A stretch of 64,000 bases of DNA from Holothuria scabra (GCA_037179385.1 CM074187.1:248001-312000); one strand, 5' to 3'; positions 34,132-45,814 are shown, counted from the first letter of the stretch. The notes: generated by a model from the letters alone, not told the origin. Made by a program: numbers and translations.

Positions 34132-34221
34132 ATGTCTACAATTATACTTCCACATTTGAACGAAAAATTCCTACCGGAGTTGGATGAAAATCTCAAAGTA
34201 TTTGACTCGATGACTCATCTA

Positions 34222-34400
34222 TAGGCGTAGAAAGCGACGGAAGGCTGTGAAATGACAAGCAGAGGGAGCAGAATTAGTATACTTCCGCCCTTCCCCCATT
34301 TTCCGGGTCAGAAAACCCCTTTCCTTTTTCCAAATCTCAATGAATCAACACGATGATCCAATTCCTCGTCTCGCAAACTAGTGTTTTATATGTGCACTTC
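34222..34400 (+). repeat. Inverted repeat partner of 38640-38800
   Basis: TAGGCGTAGAAAGC, CGGGTCAGAAAACCCCTTT and TTTTCCAAATCTCAAT recur in reverse complement at 38640-38800. Together they could be the ends of a 4.6-kb element or two copies of a short one. Confidence 0.55.
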
Positions 34401-34546
34401 CCGTTACCCCTCTCGCACATCCCATGATCCGCTTTTTCTCACACGTACGGTATACGTAGCGAAAACCTACCGTGTAGTATGCTCTGTCCATGTACAGGAA
34501 GTCCGTGGCTGCGACGTATTACTTTAACCCAAGAACAGTGGCGTAC

Positions 34547-34710
34547 AGTGGCGTAGCCGCGTGGGGGGAGGGGGGGATTAGAACCCCCATGACCCAACTT
34601 TGCAATGCAAAAAACACCTAAAATAATGGTTTTTTCTCTCTGTCCTTAGACTTTTCCCTCATGTCGTACCCCAACCCTCCCCCATGACACAATCCTGGCT
34701 ACGCTCCTGG
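34547..34710 (-). mobile_element. GTAGCC-ended MITE, copy 2
   Basis: Ends GTGGCGTAGCC and GGCTACGCTCC. Internal ACTTTGCAATGCAAAAAACA, CACCTAAAATAATGG and TGACACAATCCTGG mark it as the reverse of copy 1. Confidence 0.75.
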
Positions 34711-34741
34711 TGGCGCAGGCCTTGAAAGTTGGGGGAGGGGG

Positions 34742-36999
34742 ATAACATAACATAACATAACATAACATAACAGGTTAAAGGGCAAAGGAGGGCTGTAAAG
34801 GCCCCATAAGATGCCCTGTAATCCAAAAACCCCCCAAAACAAAGCAAACCACCAACACCTAAAGAGCCCAGAAAGATTAGATTCTACCACAGTCATGGAA
34901 AAACTTGTCAATATTAACCTTAAAACGGTGCACTGATGTGGAGTTAACAACCCACTCAGGCAGGCTATTCCACTCACTAACAACCCTATGAGAGAAACTG
35001 AACTTCCTAATGTCAAGTCTAGCAAAAGACTTTTCAAGCTTTCTGCAATGGCCTCTAACCCGAGGATTACTCTGGACCTCAGAATAATTGCAAGCTAACA
35101 AAGGATTCCCTTCAGATAGAAATTTGTATACCTGGAGCATGTCCCCCCTAATCCTTCTCAGCTCTAAAGTGGTAAGCCCAAGCAGCTTAAGCCTTTGAGA
35201 ATAAGGTAGATTTTTAACCTCAGGTATAAGTCGGGTAGCTCTCTTCTGTGAACTTGCTCTAAAAGCAATTTGTCCTTTTCAAAGAAGGGACTCCAGGCCT
35301 GTGCAGCATAGTCAAGATGGGGTCGAACCAGCTGCTTATACAAATTTAGCACAATTTCTTTACTAAAACTCTTAAAATTCCTCCTGATCAACCCAAGCAC
35401 CCTATTTGCCCTTGCAGCAGTAGCTGCACACTGCCTAGATGACTTTAAATCTCCTGTAATAACTACACCAAGGTCTTTCTCAGAAGTCACTTTGTTCAAA
35501 TTAGTACCATTCATAGTATAATCATGGTGGGGATTCTTAGAACCAAAGTGGAGGACTTTGCACTTATCAGCATTAAAAGACATTTGCCAAGTCTGAGACC
35601 ATGAAAATAACCTATCCAGATCTTTCTGAAGCAATAAAGAATCATCCTTTCCTCCAACCTTCCTATAGAGCTTTGTATCATCAGCAAACTTACTTATACT
35701 GGAAGTGATAGAGCTATCAATATCATTTATGAAAATTAAGAAAAGAAGTGGGCCAAGAACAGAACCTTGTGGTACACCACTTGAGACTTCTCTCCAGGAA
35801 GAAAAATTTCCATTGACAACAACTCTCTGAGACCTACCATTGAGCCACGAATTGATCCACTGAGCGCACTTGCCTATGATGCCTAACCTATGCAATTTTA
35901 CCATGAGTCTACCTAGAGGTACTTTATCAAAAGCTTTTTGGAAGTCAAGATAAATGACGTCCACACTGGAACCTGAATCGAGAGACAAAGGAACATCCTC
36001 AAGAAAGCTTAGCAAATTTGTAACACAAGATCTACTGGGTAGGAAACCATGCTGAGTTAGATTGAGTAACCCATTATCTAAGAGATGCTTTAGCAAACAG
36101 TCCTTGATTAAGGATTCCATAATTTTGCACACAACACTAGTTAAACTGACTGGCCTGTAATTACAAGGTGAACTCCGATCCCCCTTTTTAAAAATTGGAG
36201 TGACATTAGCAACCCGCCAGTCAGTAGGAACAAAATTTGAGTCAAGACATTTCTAAAAAATAATTGATAGTGGAACTGATAAAACCTCAGAACATTCATG
36301 AAGGATGGCGGGATGGATCCCATCTGGCCCAGGAGCCTTACTTGTCTTCAAACTCTTTAATTTTTTCAGAACCAGCTCCTCAGAGAACACAATGTCACTC
36401 ATTGAAGAAGGGATATCAGAACCCCTACAAATCCCCATGACAGATGAATCCTTGGTAAAAACAGATACAAAATAATCATTTAACAAATTAGCCATATCCT
36501 GATGATCACTAACTAATGAACCATTCACATCATGAAGTGGCCCAACCCCCTCCTAAACATGCTGCTTAGACCTAACGTAGGCATGGAAAGATTTTGGGTT
36601 AATCTTAACCTCACTGGCCAACTTTTTTTCAAACCTAGCTTTAGTGTCCTAAACCAAATTTTTAACTAAGACCTCTTGACTCTTGTAGGCACTTAAGTCA
36701 TCAGAATCCTTGCTGGCCTTATAACGTCGCCAACACTTACGTTTCTTCCTAGTTGCCCTGAGTACCTCCCTAGAAATCCAAATAGGCCTACTTTTCAACC
36801 GAGCCTTCTTGAGTGGTATACATAACTTTGTAATATCAGAAACAGTACTGCTGAAAAATTTCCAAGCTTCAGCAGGACCTAAATGAGACAAATGTGCAAC
36901 CCAATCTATGCTAAGCTCCTCTTTTGCATGACTAAAATTAGCTCTACTGAAGTCAAGAACAGTTTTGTCACTACTATAATTTTGGCCCCCGTGCCTCAC
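34742..36999 (-). mobile_element. Second CR1-type LINE, 5'-truncated
   Basis: The 3' end has five to six TTATG units (34742-34771) followed by the same 3' UTR as the copy at 28.6 kb. The 5' end stops inside the endonuclease at about 37000, a common 5' truncation. Coding similarity with the first copy is high but not identical, so the two are separate insertions of related lineages. Confidence 0.88.
34877..36999 (-). pseudogene. CR1 ORF2 fragment (endonuclease end, RT, C-terminus)
   Basis: The pieces run 36999-36649 ([18 protein letters not shown]), 36528-36253 ([16 protein letters not shown]), 36132-35164 ([53 protein letters not shown]) and 35140-34877 (FSHRVVSEWNSLPEWVV). At least three frame breaks separate them. 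The palm-domain motifs are intact but there is no start and no complete endonuclease. Confidence 0.87.
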
Positions 37000-37139
37000 C
37001 CTACCCCATTGACCAAAAGATACATTTTTTTATATGTGTGCTAAAACTTACGGTTCTTTTCTCGAGTAAGAACATTTTTTTTTAAATTAAAAATTTTCTG
37101 ATTTTCTTCTTCAGTGTTAATCTTACTGTATTAGGAACG

Positions 37140-39600
37140 TAAATTCCGGCCCGCGGAGGGGGACGAAAAGTTGGGTCCTTTCACATTTGTGAATATGGAG
37201 CTATTACAAAAATTACTTTAGATTCAAGGTTTCCTGTAAGAAAATTTGGCTATTTGGGGACTATCGAAGAATCTGCGTTTCATTAGCATATATCTGAGAT
37301 AGCATGGCGACTGAAGATCGTTGTTGTTACGTAACGTTATCTAATTAAGGAGGGCGGATCGAGACTTCTGGCGACATTCAAAGAGCTCCCAAAACTTTGT
37401 TCCCTTTTTAACCACAAAATATTTGAAAATTAAAAGCCTATATTGAAGAAAATTTTAGGGAAACGGCACCGTAGCGGATCGGAAAAGCTTACCACTGACT
37501 GTTTAATAATGAACCATCACTTGCTACATTAAGGGTTGCAATTTAGGACGCGCAATGCTTGCGGAAAATTGTGCCTTTTTAAGCTAATAATTACAAATAT
37601 GGAGCTTTTATTAGGAAGAATTCGGAATTTCATAAAGGAAAAGTTGGGTAAACCGCACTGTGTTTTTGACTGGCATGGGGTCTCAAATTGCAAATTTCTG
37701 AATCTTTCACTTTTTCGAACCAGTTGGCAATAATGGGCCCCCTGCCTCCTGTAGCTACGTCACTGCTCTGCAACATTGAACATTGATAACATTTTGACAC
37801 TTCAATAACTAAAGAATCCATCGTACTACTCAACTGACAGGGTTGAGAGGTATCTGATGAAAGGTGTCCATGAGAGTACTAGATTGTTGTAACGTCGGCC
37901 GTTACGGCTGTCCAAGCTTCTCCGACTTAACAATTATGAGACAATAAAAGTTAAAATAAATCTATTTCGTCAGCCTCTCACTTGTAGGCCTCTTGCTTTC
38001 TCCTCTAAGTCGTTACATTATATAGCTCAGGAGATGTTAATTTAAAATGATATCCATGAGCACCAACATACTCCCTTAGTTCTCTCAACTGAACATTACG
38101 ATATAAAAAGTGGTGTAACTTACGGAAAGGTCAGGCTGATCCATGTAATCTCGTGGCTCCTCACTAAAAGTTCAATTGAGATCCAAATTTTTGTCCCTTT
38201 AAAACACACATATGTAGATATGGAGCTTGTATTGAAGAAAGCTTTGGATTCTGGGTTCCCTGTTAGGAAATTTAAAGAGTTGGGAGATTACTGAACAATC
38301 TGCACTTCCTTCATATATTGGAGCCAATTATAGAATGATTGCACGACGACTGAATAGTTGTAGCTACATAATTTTATCTAAGGCCCACGAACTGACACTC
38401 TCCGATGACATTTCAAAAGTTTCCGAAGCTTTGTTGTCCTTTTAGACAAAATATTTCAAAATCAAGAGCTTTCATTGAAAAAAATGGAATTCATTGGAAG
38501 ACAGTTTACAAAAGTAGCAATATAGCTGCCGGTGTCTCTTGAAGATGTGGTATCATATATGGTTAATATCCGATTTTGTCATTTCCAGAGCTCGAAAAAG
38601 TTTACTAAACTGATTTACGACAAGAACTAATGCATTCCGTATTGTATTTTGTGGTGCGGAAATTTTGGTTTTATTGAGATTTGGAAAAATGAAATAAAAA
38701 GGGGTTTTCTGACCCGGGGAGTGGGGGCTTCCGCCCCCTCATTTTTCACTGGAGGACTGTCGCCCCAGCCCACCCCCTGCTTTCTACACCTATGCCTACC
38801 CTGATAACCTAAATACTGGTAACGGTAATGAAAATCGGGTAGGTTGTTTTTCAGTTACATAACCATAAGCTACACTGTGACCAAATGTCTTCCAACTAAT
38901 TAGTCTGCCTGAAAATTCTTTTGATCCCACTTTGACGTGATTTTTCGAAGGTATTAAAACTTAAAATCGTTTATAGCCAGGGGACAGTGCAATCATATAC
39001 ACAATTTCACCAATTTATATGGCCCAGAGTTTGAATTTTGCCAAGAGAAGCAATAGAATTAAACAAGCATTCGATCGGCTTTGTATGACTTTCCCACGAA
39101 TACAGTGGCGTAGGTAGTCCGATTTTTCCACGACGGCAAACTTCAATTTTCCACTTTTAAAAGTTTTAACCCTATATTAGGCCTAAGTAGTGGCAAAACT
39201 TTTGCCCCTTTTGAAAAAATATTTGAAAATATGGAGCTCGTATTGCACAAAATTTCGGCTTCTGGATTCCCTGTAGTTTGAAAGGAGAATTACTGAAGAA
39301 CCTGCAAATCAGGCTCTCCGACGACGTATTGAAAATTATCATGAAAATTGCATTGTAGTTGCTGGTGTCACATATGGAAAATTTCCGATTTTATCATATC
39401 CAGAGCTCGGAAAAGTTTACCAAACTGATTTATGAGCGTGCACTACTGTACAATGAGCTGCGATTTCCGGCGCGCAAAGCTTGCGAAAATTTTGCTTTTT
39501 TGAAGCAAATAACTGCACATATGGAGCTTTTATTGAAGAAAACTCGAAACTTCGCAAAAGAAGAGGTTGGGAAACCCACATGCTAGGAAAAGCCCCTTAG
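37140..39600 (+). repeat. Diverged repeats with an ATATGGAGCT core
   Basis: About seven copies share (A/G)ATATGGAGCT, a T-rich stretch and ATTGAAGAAA, at about 37191, 37424, 37597, 38216, 38465, 39231 and 39518. They are preceded by CGCGCAA(A/T)GCTTGCG or CCTTTTT-type blocks and followed by GGTTCCCTGT or GTTGGGTAAACC. Spacing is irregular (200-750 bases). No frame is conserved, so this looks like an old, rearranged tandem or element family. Confidence 0.65.
38640..38800 (-). repeat. Inverted repeat partner of 34222-34400
   Basis: ATTGAGATTTGGAAAAA, GGGGTTTTCTGACCCGGGG and GCTTTCTACACCTATGCC mirror the left copy. The intervening 4.2 kb contains the truncated CR1 and part of the ATATGGAGCT repeats. 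Confidence 0.55.
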
Positions 39601-39609
39601 CTACTTTTC

Positions 39610-40770
39610 AAATTTGGTACCCGCTATAGCAGGCACATGGCAGGAAAGATGGATTAAGTCAATTTCAATGGAGTATTGTGTGTGTGCATTGATCCATGAA
39701 ACTACTCAGGAAATGTCCAGTGACCAGCACAACAGAGGCATTGTGTTCCTATTCTTCTATGACACTGTATACAAAAGCAGTGATACCTCTCAGGATTTAT
39801 TTTTTTTCTGCTTGGGTACTTCAGTTTTTGCAAATGAGCTAAGGGGAGTTTCCTCTCATGCACCCTTTCAGTAGCTGACTAATATCGAAAATGGCGGAAA
39901 TAGTAGCAATGACGTAAATTACAGAAGAGTACTGCAAACTGCCTCTCCGTAGAAGTGGGGAATGGAGTGAGTATGGAGCGGAGAAAAATTTCCGCCAACG
40001 ACCACCCTAGCCCCATTAAAGAGATGGATGAACAAATATTATTCAAGCATATCGAAAAGTTTTGTACAAACACGATCATTTGCTCATTCTAAATCGAAAA
40101 TTTTTAGATATTCTAATTAAGGTAAGCTAAATCGATTATGCTTTGGAATGATATGTCAAGGTGAGAGGAACTCATGAAATGCCGATTTTCATTCGAAATA
40201 CATGATTTTTGATGATTTCAAAATGTTGTGACGTCATAATTTGGGGAATTTCCCCAAAATAATGGGCCATTTTATGCCTTTACTTCACACGTTTTACGAC
40301 AAAAGTATAGATCCAAATAAAACCAATTCTTCTTCTCCTGTTACCTGTGACATGCATCCCAGAAACGCGTTTAGCCGTGTTAATATATTCGTGGCTGGAA
40401 GTGTTAATCCTCTAAATTATGTAAAATTGGGATGAAAACGCCTTTTTAGCCCATAGACATCAGATTCCAAAATTAATGATTTACGGCAAAACTAAGAGGT
40501 GTGTCCAGTCAAAAAATCATTCACTAGATGTGCAATAGTATGAACATTACAAATTCAGTTTAGCCAGACCTTAAAACACAACCCCGAATACTACATAAAG
40601 TGAAAAACCTAAAAATGCAAAATGCGCGCGCACACTGTAACGCATTTGGGAGGTCAATGATCGAAACTTTTCGATATGGTAAGGTGTGTGATGTAGCTAA
40701 TTACTTTCAGCGTGAATGAGTGACGCCATATTACCAACTGAAGCAATCCTAAATTGGCGCTCTACTTAGA
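39610..40770. other. Intergenic sequence without recognised content
   Basis: Only short frames. No LINE motif, TIR pair or match to other parts of the window was found. Confidence 0.45.
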
Positions 40771-40774
40771 TAGT

Positions 40775-41108
40775 GGGCCCAGCCAACATGCCCAGCTGGG
40801 CCCCAACTGGGTTTCAGCTGGGCTACTTGCTGGGCCCCAGCTGGGGCCCATCCGTGTTTGTCAGGTGTTCCCACGTGGGGCCCAGCTGGGCTAGCCTTTC
40901 CCAGCTGAAGCCCAGTTGAAGCCCAGCTGTGCCCCGCTTCAATAACTGAAGCCTAGCTGGGCTTCAGCTGGGCTTCAACTGGGAAAGGCTAGCCCAATTG
41001 GGCCCACGTGGGAACACCTGACAAACACGGATGGGCCCCAGCTGGGGCCAAGCAAGTAGCCCAGCTGAAACCCAGTTGGGGCCCAGCTGGGCATGTTGGC
41101 TGGGGGCC
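40775..41108. repeat. 334-bp foldback palindrome built on CCCAGCTGGG
   Basis: Arms 40775-40928 and 40955-41108 (154 bases each) are inverted copies with only a few mismatches and small gaps, around a 26-base spacer. Shared blocks include CAGCCAACATGCCCAGCTGG, CATCCGTGTTTGTCAGGTG and GGGCTAGCCTTTCCCAG. Within each arm, CCCAGCTGGG and close variants recur several times and are themselves palindromic. Frames across it are artefacts of the repeat. Confidence 0.93.
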
Positions 41109-41119
41109 TGCTGACATGC

Positions 41120-42430
41120 ACTTTTCTGTACCAGTATTAATTATCCCAAACTTCGTCACTTCGCATACACCATGGAAATTCCTGGCCTTGGGATGTATCC
41201 TTTTAAATATTTTTCCCTCAATGGAAACTGAGGGAAAATATAAAATAACAACGATGTAGATGTCCTGGAGGATGATAGGATGGGCGTGGATCATGGGGGA
41301 AGCGTTCCCCTCCAGGCTTTTTGGAAGGGGCATCGCCAAAAAGTCGCCCCATTTTTTAAAAAATTTGAAAACAAAATCTGTGATGTATTAGACCCTAGTG
41401 ATTAAAATATAAATCCTTCAGTTCAGTAAGAATTACTCTAATGTATCAGATTATTACCAATTATTTAAGAGCATGATGCCCGAAGTACGGAGAATCTGAA
41501 TGTTTCCTGAAATTGAACGGCTATTACGATTGTTGTTAGTTAGTCCAGTTCATGCACAGATGAACGTTCGTTTGGTGTGCGAAGGAAAAACTCAAAACAC
41601 CAACTTCTTAAACTCTATAGACCCGAAAAGTGCCATTTCGGCTGTCTGAGGGGTTCTATTTTTCAAAACTTTCTGTACAGCCGACGCCAACCAATGGTGG
41701 CGCTCCGCTTAGATAGTCTTTCTGGCAGAATTATATTTTCAGGCAAAAAATATTCTTCCCTCCCCCCATATTGAAACACTCGCATACACCTATGCATGCA
41801 TGACACGCTTTAACATTGATTCCAAAAAATCGGTTCTTCTGGCCTTACAAAAATACTCATCTATTCGCGAACACATTCCCTAATATCCTAAGTCTACGAA
41901 ATCTTCCCTCCACCCACACTCCGTACTCTCACCCACAATTTAGCTATACTACGAATGAAGCTATATATATAATTATTTATACGCATTACAAACAGGAGCG
42001 GAAATAATTTTCTTGCAAAACATTACGACCTAAGCCCCTATATCAGATTTCGACAGACTTCATCAATATTGAGGGCGTTTAGGCACTCTAAATACCGGCA
42101 ACAATGGCTTCAATGAGCCTTGCCTATGACATCATAATTCAGGATACGTTGCCGGTAGTCTGGACCTATAATAAATAATAAATAAAAATAAATAAATAGT
42201 AATAATAAAGTCACGACTGGAAATAATCATTCATTTCTTTTACCAGACACTGCTGATACATATCAAATTGCCTGTGGCTTTGGTGATTTTTATCAAGAAA
42301 GTTGATTCATTACGAAATGAAATTGAAAACATTAATAATGAAACAAATTCTCTTGCAAACTTGAACATGGTTTTTAAAATTCCTTCGCTTACCCAACCTT
42401 AAACTAATAACAGTCAATGATGTCAATGGA
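41120..42430. other. Intergenic sequence
   Basis: There is an AATA/AAT-rich simple repeat at about 42168-42209. No gene or clear element recognised. Confidence 0.45.
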
Positions 42431-42432
42431 CA

Positions 42433-42632
42433 CAGTGGCCTAGCCAAGGGGAGGGGTTTTGGGGGTAAGAACCCCCCCCCCATGATCCAACCTTGCAATG
42501 CAAAAACACCTAAAATAGCGGTTTTTGTCTCTCTCTCTCTCCTTAGACTTTCCCCTCATATCGTGCCCCAACCCCCTCCCCATGAAACCAAACCCCTCCC
42601 CATGACACAATCCTGGCTACGCGCCTCCAGTG
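42433..42632 (-). mobile_element. GTAGCC-ended MITE, copy 3
   Basis: The ends CAGTGGCCTAGCC and GGCTACGCGCCTCCAGTG are inverted. The internal CTTGCAATGCAAAAACACC and AAATAGCGGTTTTTGTC are shared with the other copies. A short duplication of CCCCTCCCCATGA lies near the right end. Confidence 0.78.
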
Positions 42633-43276
42633 GACTCTTAATGTCAAGTTCAAATTCCTTCTGTCCCCTTGGCACTATTTGCCACTTTTCTGTAAAGTTT
42701 CCTGACCAGGCCCTGTGGTTTCTTGAACTACTCAAACTACAGCCTTTGTATTTGTTGGTTTTCTGGAAGCTATACTCCACCTTGTACTCAGGGACGTACA
42801 TACGGGTGTGTGGGGTAATGACTGGCACCCTCATGAATATCAGAGTCGGTGTCTGAGCGCCAAAAAGGCGGTCCCAAATCTATGATCTCCTTCTTCCTTG
42901 CTGCTCCTCGTTATCTTGTAAGTCTCATTATGGGTTTAGATTAAGATGACGTTTAACGGGTCAGTTTGTAACCAACTGGTTAAAGTCGGGCCAGCCACGG
43001 TCTTTTTCCAGTTGAAGCATTATGGAAAACGTTAAACATTTTAATACAAATGTTACTCACAAGAAAGGTAGCCAATGTGGCACCAGATTGCATAAAGTGA
43101 CGCCCAAATTTTTAAAGGTTTTCAAAGGGGAGAGGGACACGGCCTCTTTGACCCTCCCATTCAGACCGGTGATTGCACTGCCAGTAGATTCGTACCCACT
43201 GGGGCCACCAAAAGTGGCCTGCCCCTCCAGAATTTTTTCAAGGGTGCTATAAAATATTGTTTAAAATGTATTTTAA

Positions 43277-43573
43277 AGGCCCAGTTCTGTCATCCCAAAC
43301 AGTGCCAATTCTCCTAACCTTCTTACTTAAGCCCCTCCCACAATTGTGTGAAATTCATCCTTATCCAGTCATAATCTCAGTTTACTGCTTCGGGGTGAGT
43401 ATAGAAAAGATCTATGTGTATAATAAAAACACTGTCAGTACAGTTCATGCTGTGTAATATAAGTTTTGGTAATCTGCATTGTTTGAATTAACAGTCAATC
43501 AAAAAGCTAGGCCAATGGAGAGTGTACGTACCCCCTACAAGAAGTGTAGTTTGGGGTGAGAGGATTGGCCCTT
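43277..43573 (+). mobile_element. TTAA-flanked MITE, family 1, copy 2 (uninterrupted)
   Basis: TTAA at 43273-43276 and 43574-43577. The ends AGGCCCAGTTCTGTCATCCC and (complement) AGGGCCAATCCTCTCACCCC are inverted repeats. At 297 bases it is the intact counterpart of 11941-12443 and carries the SINE target site only once. Confidence 0.85.
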
Positions 43574-43789
43574 TTAAGCCCTTCATGCCAAATTTACATG
43601 AGAAAGAAGTTAACTGTCATCGAAAAATATAGATCAATAAATGGAGTTATGCTTACCCAATGGTTAGTTCAATTTGTTGGAAAAGGTAGTTCTTTTCAAA
43701 TTTCAATTAACTGGATGTCTCACCGTATTTTGAAAGAAGAATAAAATTTCAGTATCATCATGAAATATCCTTACGTTTATTAAAGCTTT

Positions 43790-44617
43790 AAAATGATTTT
43801 GAGTTGTTGCACTCTTTATAATGCCAGGGAGGTTGTTCCAATCTTTCGCCCCAATATAAGAAAACCTTTTTGTGTATTAAAATCAGTTCTGCCTCCCCAA
43901 GAGAAAATTGCTGATGTTGAAACCTGTTGAAATTCCAACAGGTTTGAATATGTATTAAAATATATGAACAGGCAATGTTCCTAGCACCTGTTGGAGTGAT
44001 GAAAGTCAACAGGCGTCAACAGGTAACACCTAAAAAGTTAACAGGTTCCTGTTGGTACATGTTAAAATCCTTTTTAAACCTGTTGATTAGTTTCCAATTA
44101 CCTGTTGTAAATGTTGAAACCTGTTTGATAGGTTTCAACTGGAATTTCCTCCTTGGTCTGGTCATGCATAAAGCTTGCGAGGAAGTGTGTGTAAATTTGA
44201 ACATATCTTTCATGTAAGGAGGGGTATGACCGATTAGATTTGTATACCACTCCCAAACGCTTTTCCTTTAAAGTTTGTGAGAATGTTTTCCAACATCGTT
44301 TTCTTAAAATGTCTTCAGATCTCTCATCATATGTAGCATGGAGTATTGTTCGAGCAGCACTCTTTAGAAGCTTTCCTATTCTGATTTTATTATTACTGCG
44401 AGTACACGAACTCCATACAAGATTGCAACAGTTAAGAGAGGGTAAAATATATCCGCTAAAAAATAAAACTCTTGTAGGTACGTTAATGAATTGCTCACAT
44501 TCTTGTAATAATGCTAATCGAGTGCTTACCATTTTACACACATGATTTGATCTTGTCATGTTAAATCTGAATCTATCCTAATCCCAAGTAATTTCTCCTG
44601 ATGAGTATTTTTCATTC
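43790..44617 (-). pseudogene. Older LINE reverse-transcriptase C-terminus, right-hand fragment
   Basis: The minus strand reads LLGIRIDSDLT at the insertion boundary. It continues with VCKMVSTRLALLQE, FFSGYILPSLNCCNLVW, LLKSAARTILHATYDERSED and later KVFLYWGERLEQPPW. This is the typical thumb and C-terminal region of a non-LTR retrotransposon. Stops and a roughly 224-base insert (43916-44139) break it. The rest of the RT lies beyond the younger LINE, at 50002-50230. The clade is not resolved. Confidence 0.75.
43916..44139. repeat. Small insert with AACAGGT/ACCTGTT repeats and 10-bp inverted ends
   Basis: GTTGAAACCT at 43916-43925 and AGGTTTCAAC at 44130-44139 are exact inverted ends. In between, CCTGTTG or CAACAGG occurs about ten times in both orientations. 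The insert splits the coding remains of the older LINE. Confidence 0.55.
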
Positions 44618-45016
44618 AGTATTTTGTTATCCGGACTTGGCAACAAGATGGCCGTCGAGTAACACGTATGTGAACGAGGCTCTCGTTTTACTATCATTTT
44701 TTTAATGTCCTGAGGATTTTAAGCATTTTCTTTTAATGGTGCGGTGAAGTAAACACCTCATATCATCGTTTGTGTCTGGTCTTATCATCGTTGCTTGTGG
44801 GACAGGCCATAACGAGGACAAAATATTTGAAGGCCACTCCTTTTCTAGCCTAAAGGAATTTACATATGGACTACGTATTACAACGCACTGTCGTACTGTA
44901 TTGTATGTCTTAATGCTGAACACAGCCGCCTAGCCAGTTTATCGGCACTACATGCAATTCTCAAGCACTGCCCAACCACCTTTTCTTTTCACACCGCTCT
45001 ACCTCTTACTCGGATA

Positions 45017-45814
45017 ATGAGTAAAAACAAGCCAAAGAAAGACCAACAAACATTGCCAATGATGACTACTCGTGCTAAAGAGGCTGAATTGGCTGCGAAA
45101 GCCATTTTATCCCATAGTTCTAACTCTGATGTAGAGAGCGAGGAACAAGAAGCTGGCACAGAAGATGTTCTTTTAAGTCTTAAAGAGACACTTAAGAAAG
45201 GGATGAAAAAAATGGAAAAGGACATGGCTAGCATTCACAGTCAGCTGAAATCTTTGGAGGAAAACTTCGACCATGCTCTCGAGTTTTTAACAAAACGAGT
45301 GGAAAAACTGGAGACCCGAGAGAAAGAGCATGAAAAACGCATACAACACTTAGAAGGTGAGGTACTGAAACTTAGTAAAATAAACTCTGCCCAAGCTGAT
45401 CAAATTAATATTCAGGAGAGGTTTTCTAGAAGAAACAACATTCGAATCGTGGGCTATCCTACTTGTGATGCAGAAAATTCACTGGAAATAGCAAAAAGTG
45501 TTCTAGAGAAAGTTGGTATAACTAACCCCAGTGTGGAACGAGCTCACCGTGATGGCCGCCCGCAAGCTAACAGACCCCGTCATCTGCTAGTAAAACTCTC
45601 GTTTTATCAGGATAAAATCACCGCTCTGAAGTACCAACGAATCAAACTAGCCGATGAAAGTTATTTCATTATCGATGACTTGACTAAGCTGGATCTTACC
45701 GAGAAAAGAAAGTGGAGCAGGCAGGTCTCTGAGTTGTATCTGTCGGGAACAAAACTTAGATTTACCGCTGGTAAATGGAGAGACTCCACTGGCAAACCGT
45801 TCGCCTTTAGTTGA
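45017..45814 (+). CDS. LINE ORF1 RNA-binding protein (L1 transposase_22-like)
   Basis: Complete frame of 265 residues. A basic N-terminus (MSKNKPKKDQQ) leads to an acidic segment, then a long heptad-type coiled coil (about residues 50-130). An RRM-like domain follows, with QERFSRRNNIRIVGYP and VERAHRDGRP, and a C-terminal domain with RPRHLLVKLSFYQDK. This layout is that of L1 ORF1p, a trimeric RNA chaperone that coats the element RNA. No break was seen, so it could still be made. Spacing to ORF2 is 247 bases. Confidence 0.9.
   Translation: MSKNKPKKDQQTLPMMTTRAKEAELAAKAILSHSSNSDVESEEQEAGTEDVLLSLKETLKKGMKKMEKDMASIHSQLKSLEENFDHALEFLTKRVEKLETREKEHEKRIQHLEGEVLKLSKINSAQADQINIQERFSRRNNIRIVGYPTCDAENSLEIAKSVLEKVGITNPSVERAHRDGRPQANRPRHLLVKLSFYQDKITALKYQRIKLADESYFIIDDLTKLDLTEKRKWSRQVSELYLSGTKLRFTAGKWRDSTGKPFAFS

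Noticed and set aside
37536..37733. Similar short peptides at 37.5 and 39.4 kb as a duplicated gene
   Set aside because: The similarity follows from the ATATGGAGCT DNA repeat; most copies have no open frame.
40989..41339. Pro/Ala/Gly-rich frames across the palindrome
   Set aside because: They simply read the repeated CCCAGCTGGG decamer; the same peptide pattern appears on both strands because the region is a palindrome.
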